Shown here piece by piece: positions 16,409-25,854 of a DNA stretch of 64,000 bases; position 1 is the first letter of the stretch, and the number at the start of each line of letters is the position of its first letter. The DNA comes from Ochrobactrum chromiisoli (GTDB lineage Bacteria > Pseudomonadota > Alphaproteobacteria > Rhizobiales > Rhizobiaceae). Both the position numbers and the translations under genes were made by a program. The notes beneath the pieces were generated by a model, which worked only from the letters and a program-made list of their open reading frames with translations, made no database searches and was not told where the DNA came from. Where the stretch lies: positions 558,001 through 622,000 of the forward strand of contig NZ_JAPHAV010000001.1 in the NCBI RefSeq assembly GCF_026241335.1. The letters are read 5' to 3'.

Positions 16409-17662
16409 TTAGTTTCGAGCCTTGATGAAAGCCTGCATCTGTGTCGACGCTTCATCGGAGGTCATATCACCAGCAGCCACACTGTTGATGACGCGGAAAT
16501 ATTCAGTGGTAACATCCAGCGGAAATGCTTGGTCGCCGTTCATGTAAACGGAGCCGTAATCATTAAAAATGTCCAGCCACTCAGCTTCAAGGGGCTGCTG
16601 GTTTTCGTATTTTACATTCTTGTTCACTGAAACGGTGCTGAATTGTCCGACAAGGTCCTGTTGAACCGGGGTAGACGAAAGATAATCAAGGAATTTAGCC
16701 GCCGTATCAGGGTTTGGGCTTTTTGAACTGATGTAATTATACTCACCAAATCCATACAGGCGGTTTGTGTCTGTAGGGAATGGAAAGATGCCATAATCAT
16801 CAAGGTTCGCACCTGTGCCTTTTAACTGGCTTACCAGCCAGTCTCCTTCCAGCATCATGGCCGCGCGCCCGGCAGTAAAGAGACTATAAGACTGTTTGTT
16901 ATCGATTCCCATGAATGGCTGGAGTGTGTAATCCTTTGTCCATTTTGCGAATTCGTCAAAAGCCTCTTTCGTGCACGGCTCGACTGCCCAGTCTGCCTGC
17001 ATCGCTTTTAGCGCATCATGCTTTTCTGCACCGCATTTTGTTTCGAGGATGACGTCCATCAGACGCATGACATGCCAGTTAACGGATCCACCAAAGGTAA
17101 AGGCGGGGATACTGGCATCTTTGAGTTTTTGTGCAGCAGCAAGAAGCTCTGCGTAGCTTTTTGGCTCTTCAGTGATGCCTGCCTGTTCAAAAAGCTTCTT
17201 ATTGTAGTAAACTGCCTCACCTTTGAAAGTGAAAGGAACGCCGTGTTTGCCGCCTTCATACAGGTCTGCAAACGCAGCTGAAGCTGGCAGCAATTCATCT
17301 TGCCACTTGTACTCGGTATAATATTTATCAAGCGGCAACGATAAGCCTGCTTTGACATATTCACCGCCAAGGCCCAAGCCAGCCCAGCTGAAATAAATAT
17401 CTGGTCCGCGATTAGAACCTGCAGCAACACGTAGCGCGGTCTTGTGCTCATCAATTGCACGCTGAACAATATCAACCCGTATGCCGGGATTTGCTGCTTC
17501 AAAATCAGTCGCTACTTTTTTGAGGGCAACGTTGGACGCATTATTATCGAAATTAAGTGTCCAGATTGTCAGTTTTTCGGCATTTGCAGGGGCCGTTGCG
17601 ACGCCGATAGCAAGTATGCTGGTTACGCTTAAAGACTTTAGAACTGCTGTTAGTTTTTGCAT
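16409..17662 (-). CDS. extracellular sugar-binding protein (family 1 solute-binding)
   Basis: 417 residues with a Sec signal peptide (MQKLTAVLK..., hydrophobic core, likely cut after ANA near residue 28). The mature part has the CUT1 binding protein layout: LTIWTLNFD at the start, a periplasmic two-lobe fold, GRAAMMLEGDWLV and SPNPDTAAKFLDYL. First gene of the five-gene operon, with GAGGAG before ATG. The presence of a hydrolase in the operon suggests an oligosaccharide or glycoside ligand; its identity is unknown. Divergent from the ROK regulator. Confidence 0.93.
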   Translation of the reverse strand: MQKLTAVLKSLSVTSILAIGVATAPANAEKLTIWTLNFDNNASNVALKKVATDFEAANPGIRVDIVQRAIDEHKTALRVAAGSNRGPDIYFSWAGLGLGGEYVKAGLSLPLDKYYTEYKWQDELLPASAAFADLYEGGKHGVPFTFKGEAVYYNKKLFEQAGITEEPKSYAELLAAAQKLKDASIPAFTFGGSVNWHVMRLMDVILETKCGAEKHDALKAMQADWAVEPCTKEAFDEFAKWTKDYTLQPFMGIDNKQSYSLFTAGRAAMMLEGDWLVSQLKGTGANLDDYGIFPFPTDTNRLYGFGEYNYISSKSPNPDTAAKFLDYLSSTPVQQDLVGQFSTVSVNKNVKYENQQPLEAEWLDIFNDYGSVYMNGDQAFPLDVTTEYFRVINSVAAGDMTSDEASTQMQAFIKARN

Positions 17663-17810
17663 TCGCTTTCTCCTCGCAACAGGTGGTTCTCACCCATCCC
17701 ATATCTGAACATCACCAAAATATATGATGTTGAAATCAGGGATCCTGGTGCTCCTCCATCAGCCTGACCTCCTGATTAATCTCGCGAAATCATTCAAATA
17801 TGTCAATACT

Positions 17811-17831
17811 TTTTTCATAAACGAAATAAGT
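17811..17831. promoter_or_regulatory. candidate ROK operator 1 (near the transport operon)
   Basis: TTTTTC, six bases, GAAATAAGT. Contains the inverted repeat TTTC-N6-GAAA and matches the second site at 16 of 21 positions. On the minus strand a TTGACA hexamer (17806-17801) follows immediately, so a bound repressor would sit at the -35 region of the binding-protein promoter. Confidence 0.55.
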
Positions 17832-17882
17832 AGACTTGGAAGCGAGCCTTAAATCGCTATAAAGCGAGCATAGTCATCTTGT

Positions 17883-17903
17883 TTTTTCTATAATGAAATA
17901 AGT
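17883..17903. promoter_or_regulatory. candidate ROK operator 2, containing a TATAAT box
   Basis: Same layout as operator 1, exactly 72 bp further right: TTTTTC, TATAAT, GAAATAAGT. The six central bases are a perfect -10 hexamer, 54 bp upstream of the ROK start, so autorepression is expected. No good -35 hexamer is seen. Confidence 0.55.
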
Positions 17904-17947
17904 TGCACGCATGGAGAATTCACGCCATTGATACGGCTGGAGGAGCG

Positions 17948-19132
17948 ATGATTGGTTTTAAAGAAATATTTGACGACTACGAATCCCCAGTTGGAAAAAT
18001 TCTTCGGACAATTGCCAGCGTCGGTTCAGTGAGTGCAACGGACCTTGTAAAAAAGACAGGCCTTGCCCGCTCGACAGTGTCGACCATTTTGACTGAACTG
18101 AAAATCAACGCGATTATTTTTGAAACTGAAACACGAAATGGCGGTTTCGGTCGCCCCACCAAAATTATTTCTCTTAATCCGACGCAGGCTTATTGTGCGG
18201 GAGTTTTGCTGGGCCTTTCAGAAATACGCATTGCGGTTTGCGATCTTGGTCATAATGTCATCGCCGATGTCTGGTTCGAGATGCATGAAGATTATACGCC
18301 GCAAGAGGCTGCAATCCGCGTTCAAGAGCAGCTTGTCGTAGAATGTGCAAAGCTCGGCATTACAATTCGTGATTTGCTGGGCGTCGGCTTAGCTATTTCT
18401 GCTCCGGTTTCTTACGAAGGAACCGTGCTGAATGGATCAATTTTGCCGACCTGGTGTGGAATTGATATTGCGCAGATTTTTGCCCCGCATATTGAATGTC
18501 CACTTTTTGCGGAAAATGAAAGTCATTGCGGTGCACTTGCTGAAATGACCTGGGGCGCTGCAATCGGCCTAAGTAATTTTGTTCTATATAAATTTGACCT
18601 TGGCATTGGCGGCGCGATTGTCATTGATGGTGCTGTTCAGCGAGGCGCTTATGGCAATGCGGCAGAGTTTGGCCATATTTCTCTCAATCCTCACGGTCCC
18701 CTATGCAAATGCGGAAATAGGGGGTGTTTGGAAACCTATGCTGGTGGCTTTAATCTGATGCTGATGGCTGAGCAGGCTACAGGTGAGAGGCTTTCATTCG
18801 ACGAATTTATAAAAAATGCACAAACAGGTGTGCCGCCTTATGATCGACTCATTCAGGATGCCGCTGAAATGGCGGGCTGGGCGATTGGCATCACGTCCAC
18901 TATACTGAGCCCTCCAGATATCATAATTGCTGGCAAGATTGCTGCAATTGGTCCTGGCTTTCTGCGTGCAGTGGAGCAGAATTTTGAAAAGCATGCTGTG
19001 CGCCCACCGGCGCATGCGCCGCACGTTCGCAAACCAAACTTCATCATTGGCAAGTTTCTGCGCAATGATGATACCGTGTTGGGCGCGGTGGCGCTGGTTT
19101 TGCATCAACATGGGCTTGTAGCTAAGCCTTAG
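17948..19132 (+). CDS. ROK family transcriptional repressor
   Basis: A 394-residue protein from ATG 17948, which follows GGAGGAG; an upstream in-frame TTG at 17903 is rejected. The N-terminal winged helix includes GSVSATDLVKKTGLARSTVS. The ROK sugar-kinase-like domain follows, with FDLGIGGAIVIDG and the zinc-binding CKCGNRGCLETYAG. Family members such as NagC, Mlc and XylR bind a sugar or sugar phosphate and release DNA. Its position, divergent from the importer/hydrolase operon, makes it the probable local repressor. Confidence 0.92.
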   Translation: MIGFKEIFDDYESPVGKILRTIASVGSVSATDLVKKTGLARSTVSTILTELKINAIIFETETRNGGFGRPTKIISLNPTQAYCAGVLLGLSEIRIAVCDLGHNVIADVWFEMHEDYTPQEAAIRVQEQLVVECAKLGITIRDLLGVGLAISAPVSYEGTVLNGSILPTWCGIDIAQIFAPHIECPLFAENESHCGALAEMTWGAAIGLSNFVLYKFDLGIGGAIVIDGAVQRGAYGNAAEFGHISLNPHGPLCKCGNRGCLETYAGGFNLMLMAEQATGERLSFDEFIKNAQTGVPPYDRLIQDAAEMAGWAIGITSTILSPPDIIIAGKIAAIGPGFLRAVEQNFEKHAVRPPAHAPHVRKPNFIIGKFLRNDDTVLGAVALVLHQHGLVAKP

Positions 19133-19134
19133 TC

Positions 19135-19385
19135 ACTGTCGTAGCACAGGCAGTTGAACTGCATTTATTAAGCGAACAGAATATCCGTTGCCGATATTTC
19201 CGTTAGTTGTTTGTCTCCCAAGTCGCTTATCGCTAGGCTTACTAGCCAGCGTTTTTGTCCAGCAGTTCATCGGCCAATGCTGTGAAGCTAGGCTGTACCA
19301 ACAAAAACAGGCCGTTGGCGTCGCTGTATTTTCTGGCGCTAACACCTTGTTTTAAAGCCTTAATTGCCGTGTCGGTCAGCGCCAT
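19135..19385 (-). pseudogene. decayed P4-type tyrosine integrase at tRNA-Leu
   Basis: From ATG 19385 the frame gives MALTDTAIKALKQGVSARKY then SDANGLFLLVQPS, the arm DNA-binding domain (DUF4102) start of P4-like integrases. It jumps without the middle of that domain to FTALADELLDKNAG and stops at 19242. In other frames AISDLGDKQLTEISATDILF and AVQLPVLRQ follow, which resemble the LG..P(I)TEI(T)APEILAVLR segment of such enzymes. An internal deletion and at least two frameshifts are therefore present. Its position 160 bp past the tRNA-Leu 3' end is the usual place for an island integrase. Confidence 0.75.
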
Positions 19386-19437
19386 TGTTGGTATCACTTT
19401 TCCAGAATTTGTTGGTATTTGGCTCGATACCAACAAA
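19385..19437. repeat. TTGTTGGTAT repeats, likely integrase arm-type sites
   Basis: Three copies of TTGTTGGTAT: 19385-19394 (+), 19409-19418 (+, within TTTGTTGGTAT) and 19427-19436 (inverted, ATACCAACAA). The last two form an 11-bp perfect inverted repeat with an 8-base loop. They sit directly upstream of the integrase remnant start, where arm-binding and autoregulatory sites of P4-type integrases lie. Confidence 0.55.
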
Positions 19438-19476
19438 TTTCTCGGATGCAATCGGACGGCGTCAGACTGGAAGATA

Positions 19477-19505
19477 CAAAAAAGCCCGCTTGCGCGGGCT
19501 TTTTG
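19477..19505 (-). terminator. terminator downstream of tRNA-Leu
   Basis: AAAAAGCCCGC, short loop, GCGGGCTTTTT. Symmetric, so it can act on both strands; it lies about 45 bp past the tRNA 3' end. Confidence 0.85.
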
Positions 19506-19546
19506 GAGTGCTTCTGGACCTTGGTAGTGGTCTGAAGACTTGGAAA

Positions 19547-19633
19547 TGGTGCCCAGAAGAGGACTCGAACCTCCACGCCCTTGCGAGCGCCAGCACCTGA
19601 AGCTGGTGCGTCTACCAATTCCGCCATCTGGGC
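19547..19633 (-). tRNA. tRNA-Leu (CAG)
   Basis: An 87-nt class II tRNA with encoded CCA. The acceptor stem GCCCAGA pairs with TCTGGGC, the anticodon loop TTCAGGT between CCAGC and GCTGG gives CAG, there is a long variable arm (CGCTCGCAAGGGCG), and the T arm contains GTTCGAGTC. Confidence 0.96.
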
Positions 19634-19786
19634 GACGAGGACCGATCTAAGGGGTCGGCTTGCTTCTGTCAATCAAGATTTCACACTTCCATCAGCTTTT
19701 TTTCACATTGCTGATTTGAGTCGTTAAAAAGCTGGCTAACAGAGATTGGGCACGAATGCATAATTGCAGCCGCGCCCGAAAAATCA

Positions 19787-20407
19787 TTATGCTGAAAGCA
19801 CTTCCTTGGAAGCGACTGTCGAATCGGCGTTCAGCTTGTAGATGATTGGAACGCCCGTATTGAGTTCCTGCTTGAGGATCTCTTCCGGTGTCAGGCCATC
19901 AAGCGCCATGATGAGTGCGCGCAGCGAATTGCCGTGGGCAGCAACCAGAATGGTTTCACCGCGCAGTACATGTGGCTGGATGGTGTGCAGGTAATAAGGC
20001 CAGACGCGTGCGCCGGTGTCCTTCAGGCTTTCGCCGCCCGGAGGAGGGACGTCGTAAGAGCGGCGCCAGATGTGAACCTGCTCTTCGCCCCACTTTGCGC
20101 GTGCATCGTCCTTGTTGAGGCCCGAGAGATCGCCATAATCGCGTTCGTTCAAGGCCTGATTGCGGATTGTTTCGAGGCCGGACTGGCCGAGTTCGTCGAG
20201 AATGTGCTGGCAGGTGACCTGCGCACGCGACAGAGCCGAAGTGTATGCGAGGTCAAACTTGAGGCCGGCGGCCTTCAAACGCTGACCCGCAGCTTTCGCT
20301 TCGGCATGGCCCTGTTCGGTGAGGCCCGGATCGCGCCAGCCGGTAAAAAGGTTTTTGAGATTCCATTCGCTTTGGCCGTGGCGGACCAGGACGAGGGTAC
20401 GAGACAT
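19787..20407 (-). CDS. gpmA: 2,3-bisphosphoglycerate-dependent phosphoglycerate mutase
   Basis: 206 residues. The phosphohistidine motif VRHGQSEWN (His10) is followed by [11 protein letters not shown], the YTSALSRA segment, [29 protein letters not shown] and the second catalytic His in [10 protein letters not shown]. Catalyses interconversion of 3- and 2-phosphoglycerate in glycolysis and gluconeogenesis. ATG 20407 starts at the conserved N terminus; the frame is open further upstream without support. It is the last gene of the run MsbA-like exporter - dapB - gpmA, 29 bp behind dapB. Confidence 0.96.
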   Translation of the reverse strand: MSRTLVLVRHGQSEWNLKNLFTGWRDPGLTEQGHAEAKAAGQRLKAAGLKFDLAYTSALSRAQVTCQHILDELGQSGLETIRNQALNERDYGDLSGLNKDDARAKWGEEQVHIWRRSYDVPPPGGESLKDTGARVWPYYLHTIQPHVLRGETILVAAHGNSLRALIMALDGLTPEEILKQELNTGVPIIYKLNADSTVASKEVLSA

Positions 20408-20436
20408 CGCAGCACTCCGTTGGGATGAAAGATCAG

Positions 20437-21261
20437 TTAGTCGTTTAGCCCGAGAACATCGAGCATGGAATAAAGGCCGGGTTTCTTGCCGTGTGCCCAA
20501 AGTGCTGCTTTCACAGCGCCGCGCGCAAAGATCGTGCGGTCCTGAGCATGGTGAGCCAAGGTGATGCGCTCACCCTCTCCAGCAAATATCACCTCATGAT
20601 CGCCGATAACCGAGCCGCCGCGCAGCGTCGCAAAGCCGATTGTGCCCTGTTCACGTGCCCCGGTATGACCGTCGCGCACGCGCACGCTTTTATCGAGAAG
20701 ATTGATCGAGCGACCTTGCGCTGCGGCTTCACCAAGCAGAAGGGCGGTGCCGGACGGCGCGTCAACCTTGTGCTTGTGGTGCATTTCAAGGATTTCGATG
20801 TCGAAATCTTCAGGGCCGAGTGCCTGAGCCGCCTTTTTCACGAGGCCCGACAGCAAGTTGACGCCGAGGCTCATATTGCCGGATTTGACGATTGTTGCAT
20901 GGCGTGCTGCGGCGCTGATCTTTTCTTCGTCTTCGTTGGAAAGGCCCGTGGTGCCGATAATATGTACGATACGTGCTTGCGCAGCGAGGCCTGCATAATT
21001 GAGCGTTGTTGCTGGTGTGGTGAAATCGAGTACGCCCTGCGCCTTTGCAAAAACCGGTAGCGGATCATCGGTGATCGTGACACCGAGCGTGCCGACGCCT
21101 GCAACGTCGCCTGCGTCTTTGCCAAGATATGGCGAGCCGGGACGCGCAATAGCGCCAGTGAGACGCGCACCGTCAATTGCCTGGATGGCGCGGATGAGAG
21201 CCTGTCCCATACGCCCATTGGCGCCCACAACAACGAGCCCGGTTTCTGCACTATCAGCCAT
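20437..21261 (-). CDS. dapB: 4-hydroxy-tetrahydrodipicolinate reductase
   Basis: 274 residues. N-terminal NAD(P)-binding [23 protein letters not shown], and the substrate-binding/catalytic block [15 protein letters not shown] with the conserved His-His and Lys. Second step of the lysine/diaminopimelate branch, hence needed for peptidoglycan. ATG 21261 overlaps the stop of the upstream ABC exporter gene by eight bases. Confidence 0.96.
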   Translation of the reverse strand: MADSAETGLVVVGANGRMGQALIRAIQAIDGARLTGAIARPGSPYLGKDAGDVAGVGTLGVTITDDPLPVFAKAQGVLDFTTPATTLNYAGLAAQARIVHIIGTTGLSNEDEEKISAAARHATIVKSGNMSLGVNLLSGLVKKAAQALGPEDFDIEILEMHHKHKVDAPSGTALLLGEAAAQGRSINLLDKSVRVRDGHTGAREQGTIGFATLRGGSVIGDHEVIFAGEGERITLAHHAQDRTIFARGAVKAALWAHGKKPGLYSMLDVLGLND

Positions 21262-23083
21262 TGGACTTTTCCTCTGTGCCATTGTTCCCGATGAGCATGT
21301 CATCCTTGCCGCTCTGAAGCTGATAGAAGCGGGCATAGACGCCGTTTTGTATCTTGATCAGGTCGTCATGACGACCGTCTTCAACCACATGACCGGCTTC
21401 CATGACAATGATGCGATCCGCGTTAACAACAGTGGAAAGACGATGCGCGATCACGATCGTGGTGCGCTCATGCATGATGTGATCAAGTGCCTGCTGCACA
21501 CGCTTTTCTGACTCATTATCGAGTGCGGATGTCGCTTCGTCTAGCAGAAGCACAGGCGCATCCCGCACAATAGCACGCGCAATCGACACGCGCTGGCGCT
21601 GGCCACCGGAGAGCGTCACACCGTTTTCACCGACCGGCGTATCGTAGCCCTGCGGCTGCTGTAGAATGAACTCATGCGCATTGGCAAGTTTTGCCGCTTC
21701 GATAATTTCTTCCTGTGTCGCATCGGGGCGTCCGTAGCGGATATTATCGGCAATCGAACCTTCAAACAGATAAGGCTGCTGTGAAACATAAGCTATCGCA
21801 TGGCGCAGCGAGTCTTTTGTGACTTTGGCGATATCCTGCCCATCGAACAGGATGCTGCCGTCTGTCAGATCGTAAAATCGCTGTACGAGATTGATGAGGG
21901 TGGACTTACCTGCTCCCGATGCTCCGACAATGGCGGTCGTTTGGCCTGCATTGGCGGTAAAACTCACACCATGCAGAACCGGTGCCACATCGCTGTAGGC
22001 AAAGTGGACATTCTGAAAATCGATTTCGCCTTTGCCGGGCTTGAGAGCCACTGCATCCGGCGCATCCCCCTGATTGGGTTCAATATCCAGCACTTCATAG
22101 ATCATGCGTGCATTCACCAGTGCGCGCTCAAGACCAACCTGTAAACGGGCAAGACGGCGTGCCGGGTCATAGGCCAGCAACAAGGCGGTGATGAAGGCAA
22201 ACATAGAGCCGGGCGGCTGCTGATTGAGAATCGCATTATAGCCGCTATAGGCCAGCACACCGGCAATGGCGAACCCTGCCAGAATTTCCGCAATAGGCGT
22301 TGTGCGTTCGGAAACGCGGGCAATCTTGTTGCTGCGGTTTTCGGCCTGATCAATGAGCGTGCTGATCTTGCCACGGAGTTGGTCTTCCATCGTGAAGGCT
22401 TTCACAATGGCGACACCCTGCACGGTTTCCTGCATGGCTCCCAGAAGATGGGAGTTGAGGTGGACAAGATCACGGGTCACAGATCGGATGCGGCGTGAAA
22501 TATAGGAAACGGCCAGAACAAGTGGCGGACCGATGAGAAAAACCACTGTCGACATAAACGGATCGGTATAAAACATCATGCCGATAAGACCGATCAGCGC
22601 AACGAAGTCGCGCGCAATCGACGTGATTGTCATGTTGAGCAAATCGCGGATGCCGTTCACGTTCTGATTGATCTGGGCTGCAAGATGGCCCGAACGCGTA
22701 TCATTATAAAAGTCGAGGCCGAGTTTAAGCAGATGGTCGAAGATGCGCTTCTGATAGCGCGCAACGAGGTTGTTGCCGATCTTGGCCAACTCGACAGCCT
22801 GAATATAACTCGAAAGTCCACGAAGCACGAAAATCCCGAGAATCGCGCCGCAGATAACCCAGATAAGACTGATCTTCTGCTCATAGAAAATCTTGTCGAT
22901 CATCGGTTTCATCATATAGGCCAGCGCGCCATTGGAAGCGCCAACCAGCAGAGAAGCAGCAATCGCGATCGCGTAGCTTGCCTTATACTGGCTCGCGTTT
23001 TCCGACATCATGCGACGAATGACGCGTGTGGCTTCGCTCGGATCGATTTTCTTTTTTTTCTTTTTGAGTAGACTCACGGGCAA
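21254..23083 (-). CDS. ABC exporter, MsbA-like (fused membrane and ATPase domains)
   Basis: 609 residues from TTG 23083; a GTG two codons further in is an alternative. A very basic Lys-rich start precedes an ABC type-1 exporter membrane domain of six helices (about 35-310). The ATPase follows with Walker [10 protein letters not shown], signature [13 protein letters not shown], Walker [14 protein letters not shown] and IAHRLSTV. Homodimeric exporters of this type include MsbA, which flips lipid A core, and multidrug exporters; the substrate is not decided by sequence alone. It is translationally coupled to dapB. Confidence 0.9.
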   Translation of the reverse strand: MPVSLLKKKKKKIDPSEATRVIRRMMSENASQYKASYAIAIAASLLVGASNGALAYMMKPMIDKIFYEQKISLIWVICGAILGIFVLRGLSSYIQAVELAKIGNNLVARYQKRIFDHLLKLGLDFYNDTRSGHLAAQINQNVNGIRDLLNMTITSIARDFVALIGLIGMMFYTDPFMSTVVFLIGPPLVLAVSYISRRIRSVTRDLVHLNSHLLGAMQETVQGVAIVKAFTMEDQLRGKISTLIDQAENRSNKIARVSERTTPIAEILAGFAIAGVLAYSGYNAILNQQPPGSMFAFITALLLAYDPARRLARLQVGLERALVNARMIYEVLDIEPNQGDAPDAVALKPGKGEIDFQNVHFAYSDVAPVLHGVSFTANAGQTTAIVGASGAGKSTLINLVQRFYDLTDGSILFDGQDIAKVTKDSLRHAIAYVSQQPYLFEGSIADNIRYGRPDATQEEIIEAAKLANAHEFILQQPQGYDTPVGENGVTLSGGQRQRVSIARAIVRDAPVLLLDEATSALDNESEKRVQQALDHIMHERTTIVIAHRLSTVVNADRIIVMEAGHVVEDGRHDDLIKIQNGVYARFYQLQSGKDDMLIGNNGTEEKSNG

Positions 23084-23257
23084 AGTGCTTTTTATCTGTC
23101 AGCCGCTGGCTGTCGTTGATCATGCATTTTCGCGTGTCTCTTTGGACAGGAAACGACAAAGGCTGCAATGGAACAATTCATTGCAGCGCTTCTATATCCT
23201 TATCTTCGCCGCTTGACTATGCCTCAGAAAAATCTGGGCCTGAGAAAGAGCATTGGC

Positions 23258-24277
23258 TCAGGCTCTGCGCCAGCGGCGGCCATGGGTTGAAACCTCAAAT
23301 CGCGTTGGGGTACGGGCAAAGGCCGATAGTCCACTGAGCGCTGCAAGCGGATGCACGACCACACGAACCGGAATATCGCGCATGAAATGCGTATGCGGAG
23401 CCTTGTCTTCAAAGGCTGCGCGGAACGATCCTGCCTGTAGCGCGGAAAGAATGCGCTGCGGAATGCCGCCCGAAAGATAGACACCGCCATGTGCCTTGAA
23501 GATGAGGGCTAAATCGCCTGCGATACGGCCCAGATAGGTCACAAAAAGTTCAAGCGTTTCCACTGCTTGTGGGTTGCTGCCGTCCAGACCGGCCGCGGTT
23601 ATGTCCGGCGGTGTGTCCAAAATGGGTGTTATTTTATCTGCCGCGCAGACTGCAAGATAGAGATTGCGCAGACCACGCCCACACAGAATCTGCTCTGCCG
23701 CAACACGCCCTTCGATGGTTTCGATATGCGGGAAGACCTGATAATCGCGTTCGCTGCGCGGACCAATATCAATGTGCCCCCCTTCGCCGGGAACCGGAAC
23801 CCAGGCTTTCGTCGTGCGCACCAGACCCGCAACGCCAAGCCCTGTGCCCGGTCCAAGCACAACGCGGGTTGCAATGATTTCTTCATCATGCCCGCCAATC
23901 TGATGCAGATATTCTTTTTCAATTGAAACAACGGCAAGTGCCTGTGCTTCAAAATCATTGAGCACGGTCACGTCTTCAAAACCAAGATTGGCGATCATTT
24001 GTTTTGGACGCACAACCCAATCGCAATTGGTTAGATCAATTTCGTCACCATCGACGGGCCCGGCAACTGCCAAAATGGCAGAGCGGGGGCGAACGGAAGT
24101 ATGGTTGAGCACGGTCTGCTCAATCGCATCGTCAATTGTTGCATAATCTGCAGTCTGCACCACAGGAAATTCTTTTGGCTCTGCATGAGAATCAATAAGC
24201 AGCGCAAAGCGGGCATTGGTTCCACCAATATCGCCGACGAGGACGGGAAACTTGAAACTCTGGTCAGCGTTGATCAT
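23258..24277 (-). CDS. glk: glucokinase
   Basis: 339 residues. N-terminal phosphate-binding [21 protein letters not shown], catalytic-loop region after [39 protein letters not shown] and RGLRNLY are as in bacterial ATP-dependent glucokinases (Glk family, not ROK). Phosphorylates glucose to glucose 6-phosphate. Lies 59 bp after mgsA on the same strand, so the two likely share a transcript. In this window pgi is about 40 kb away. Confidence 0.95.
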   Translation of the reverse strand: MINADQSFKFPVLVGDIGGTNARFALLIDSHAEPKEFPVVQTADYATIDDAIEQTVLNHTSVRPRSAILAVAGPVDGDEIDLTNCDWVVRPKQMIANLGFEDVTVLNDFEAQALAVVSIEKEYLHQIGGHDEEIIATRVVLGPGTGLGVAGLVRTTKAWVPVPGEGGHIDIGPRSERDYQVFPHIETIEGRVAAEQILCGRGLRNLYLAVCAADKITPILDTPPDITAAGLDGSNPQAVETLELFVTYLGRIAGDLALIFKAHGGVYLSGGIPQRILSALQAGSFRAAFEDKAPHTHFMRDIPVRVVVHPLAALSGLSAFARTPTRFEVSTHGRRWRRA

Positions 24278-24336
24278 GGTGTGCCTTGTTATTTCATTTT
24301 TTCTTATTATGCGCGGCTCGTGGCTGCGAAATGGGT

Positions 24337-24714
24337 TTAATCCAGGACGCGCACGAGCTTCTCAGCGGTGGCAGGATTAAGGGCCATTGGGATGTCATAG
24401 ACGCTGCCCAATCGTGTGAGGGCTTTTACATCGACATCATGCGGGAGTGGCGAGAGCGGATCGATGAAGAAGATCAGGGCCTGCACCGTGCCTTCCGCAA
24501 TCATTGCACCAATCTGCTGGTCGCCGCCAAGCGGGCCGCTTTTGACGCGATGAATATTAAGCGTTGGACATGCTTCCTGAATGAGTCCACCTGTGGTTCC
24601 GGTGGCCACGATATCATAATGCGACAAAGCCTTTTCATGGTTACGCGCGAAAGCAACCATCTCGTCTTTTTTCAGATCGTGAGCAATCAGTGCAATGCGC
24701 AGGCGTTTCGTCAT
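24337..24714 (-). CDS. mgsA: methylglyoxal synthase
   Basis: 125 residues, with [13 protein letters not shown] at the start, [17 protein letters not shown] (phosphate binding and catalytic Asp) and [18 protein letters not shown]. Converts dihydroxyacetone phosphate to methylglyoxal and phosphate, a bypass used when sugar phosphates accumulate. The position upstream of glucokinase fits a role in balancing sugar uptake. Confidence 0.95.
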   Translation of the reverse strand: MTKRLRIALIAHDLKKDEMVAFARNHEKALSHYDIVATGTTGGLIQEACPTLNIHRVKSGPLGGDQQIGAMIAEGTVQALIFFIDPLSPLPHDVDVKALTRLGSVYDIPMALNPATAEKLVRVLD

Positions 24715-24830
24715 GAGGTTGATAACCTTGTCATTTGCATTTTAAATCGGTTAAAGCCTATAGCGAAGCTAAGGGGCAGTGAAAAGCATGTTTTCTAATA
24801 CACGCTCCAGACCCTAATTCTCAACAGATA

Positions 24831-25775
24831 CTAGTTTGCCCCATAGATCACATCAGCGATTGAATCGGGCGAAGGGCCAGCGAGCACCGCCGCACAGGTC
24901 TTTGGCAAGTCGGATACCATGACCGGCTTTGGCTTCTTGGGTGGTTCTTTCGAAGGTTTGGCTGGCTTCCACGGTTCATCCGTAAACCACCATGCCAGCG
25001 ATTTGTCGCAACCGTCACCCGCAGCCACCTTTGGCTGTGGTTTGCAATCGGGCGATCCCGGCTGGCAATACAGTCTGACGTGGAAATGATAAAAATGGCC
25101 CCAGTAGGGGCGCACCTTGCCAAGCCAGCTGCGGTCTCCTGTTACGGTGTCGCAAAGCTGCTTCTTGATGCCGGGATGCACAAAAATGCGTTCGACTTCA
25201 GGATAGCTTGCCGCATGCCGGATCAATGCCGTCCGGGCGGGTGTCCATTTTTGGGGATCAACATAAAGGGAATCGTTTTTAAGCATCGATACAGCCGACA
25301 CGCTTTCGCGTTCTGCATCCGTAAAGCGCTTCTTCGGCATGGGTGTGAGCCAGATATCGGCATCCAGCCCGACCTGATGCGAGGCATGGCCCGTCAGCAT
25401 GGGGCCACCACGTGGCTGCGAAATATCGCCGACCAGAAGACCCGGCCAGCCATCTTTCGCTGCATCACGCGAGAGCTTCTCCAGAAGGGCAATCGTGCGT
25501 GGGTGTCCCCAGTTGCGATTGCGCGAAAGCCGCATCACCTGCCAGTTCGGACCATCGACGGGAAGCGCGACGGCACCTGCCAAGCAGCCCTTGGCATAAA
25601 AGCCAATCGATTGCGGCTCTTGTGCGAGAACGGGAAGTTTCTTGCCGCCGAAGGCTTGTTTGGCGGGTATGTCCTGCGCCTGTACCTTCTGCGCGAGGTT
25701 CGGGGCAATCATCGCCGAAAGACAGGTTGCAAGGATGAAGCGTGACCAGAATTTTGACGTGGATTTCTTATCCAT
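24831..25775 (-). CDS. mepA: penicillin-insensitive murein endopeptidase
   Basis: 314 residues from ATG 25775 with a Sec signal peptide (basic start, core about 10-30, cut near VQA-QD). The LAS-type zinc peptidase motifs are visible: SQPRGGPMLTGHASHQVGLD with the His and Asp ligands, and WGHFYHFHVRL with the third ligand. Cleaves the D-Ala-meso-DAP cross-link in the periplasm. The Cys-rich stretch PGSPDCKPQP...GDGCDK is usual for the family. An in-frame upstream start at 25817 is less likely. Confidence 0.94.
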   Translation of the reverse strand: MDKKSTSKFWSRFILATCLSAMIAPNLAQKVQAQDIPAKQAFGGKKLPVLAQEPQSIGFYAKGCLAGAVALPVDGPNWQVMRLSRNRNWGHPRTIALLEKLSRDAAKDGWPGLLVGDISQPRGGPMLTGHASHQVGLDADIWLTPMPKKRFTDAERESVSAVSMLKNDSLYVDPQKWTPARTALIRHAASYPEVERIFVHPGIKKQLCDTVTGDRSWLGKVRPYWGHFYHFHVRLYCQPGSPDCKPQPKVAAGDGCDKSLAWWFTDEPWKPAKPSKEPPKKPKPVMVSDLPKTCAAVLAGPSPDSIADVIYGAN

Positions 25776-25854
25776 CGGGCCGTTCCCAAAAACTTTTGTT
25801 CGAATCATTCGAACCAATGTGCAGAATTATGCTTTGCCTTTATTCAAACGGCAA

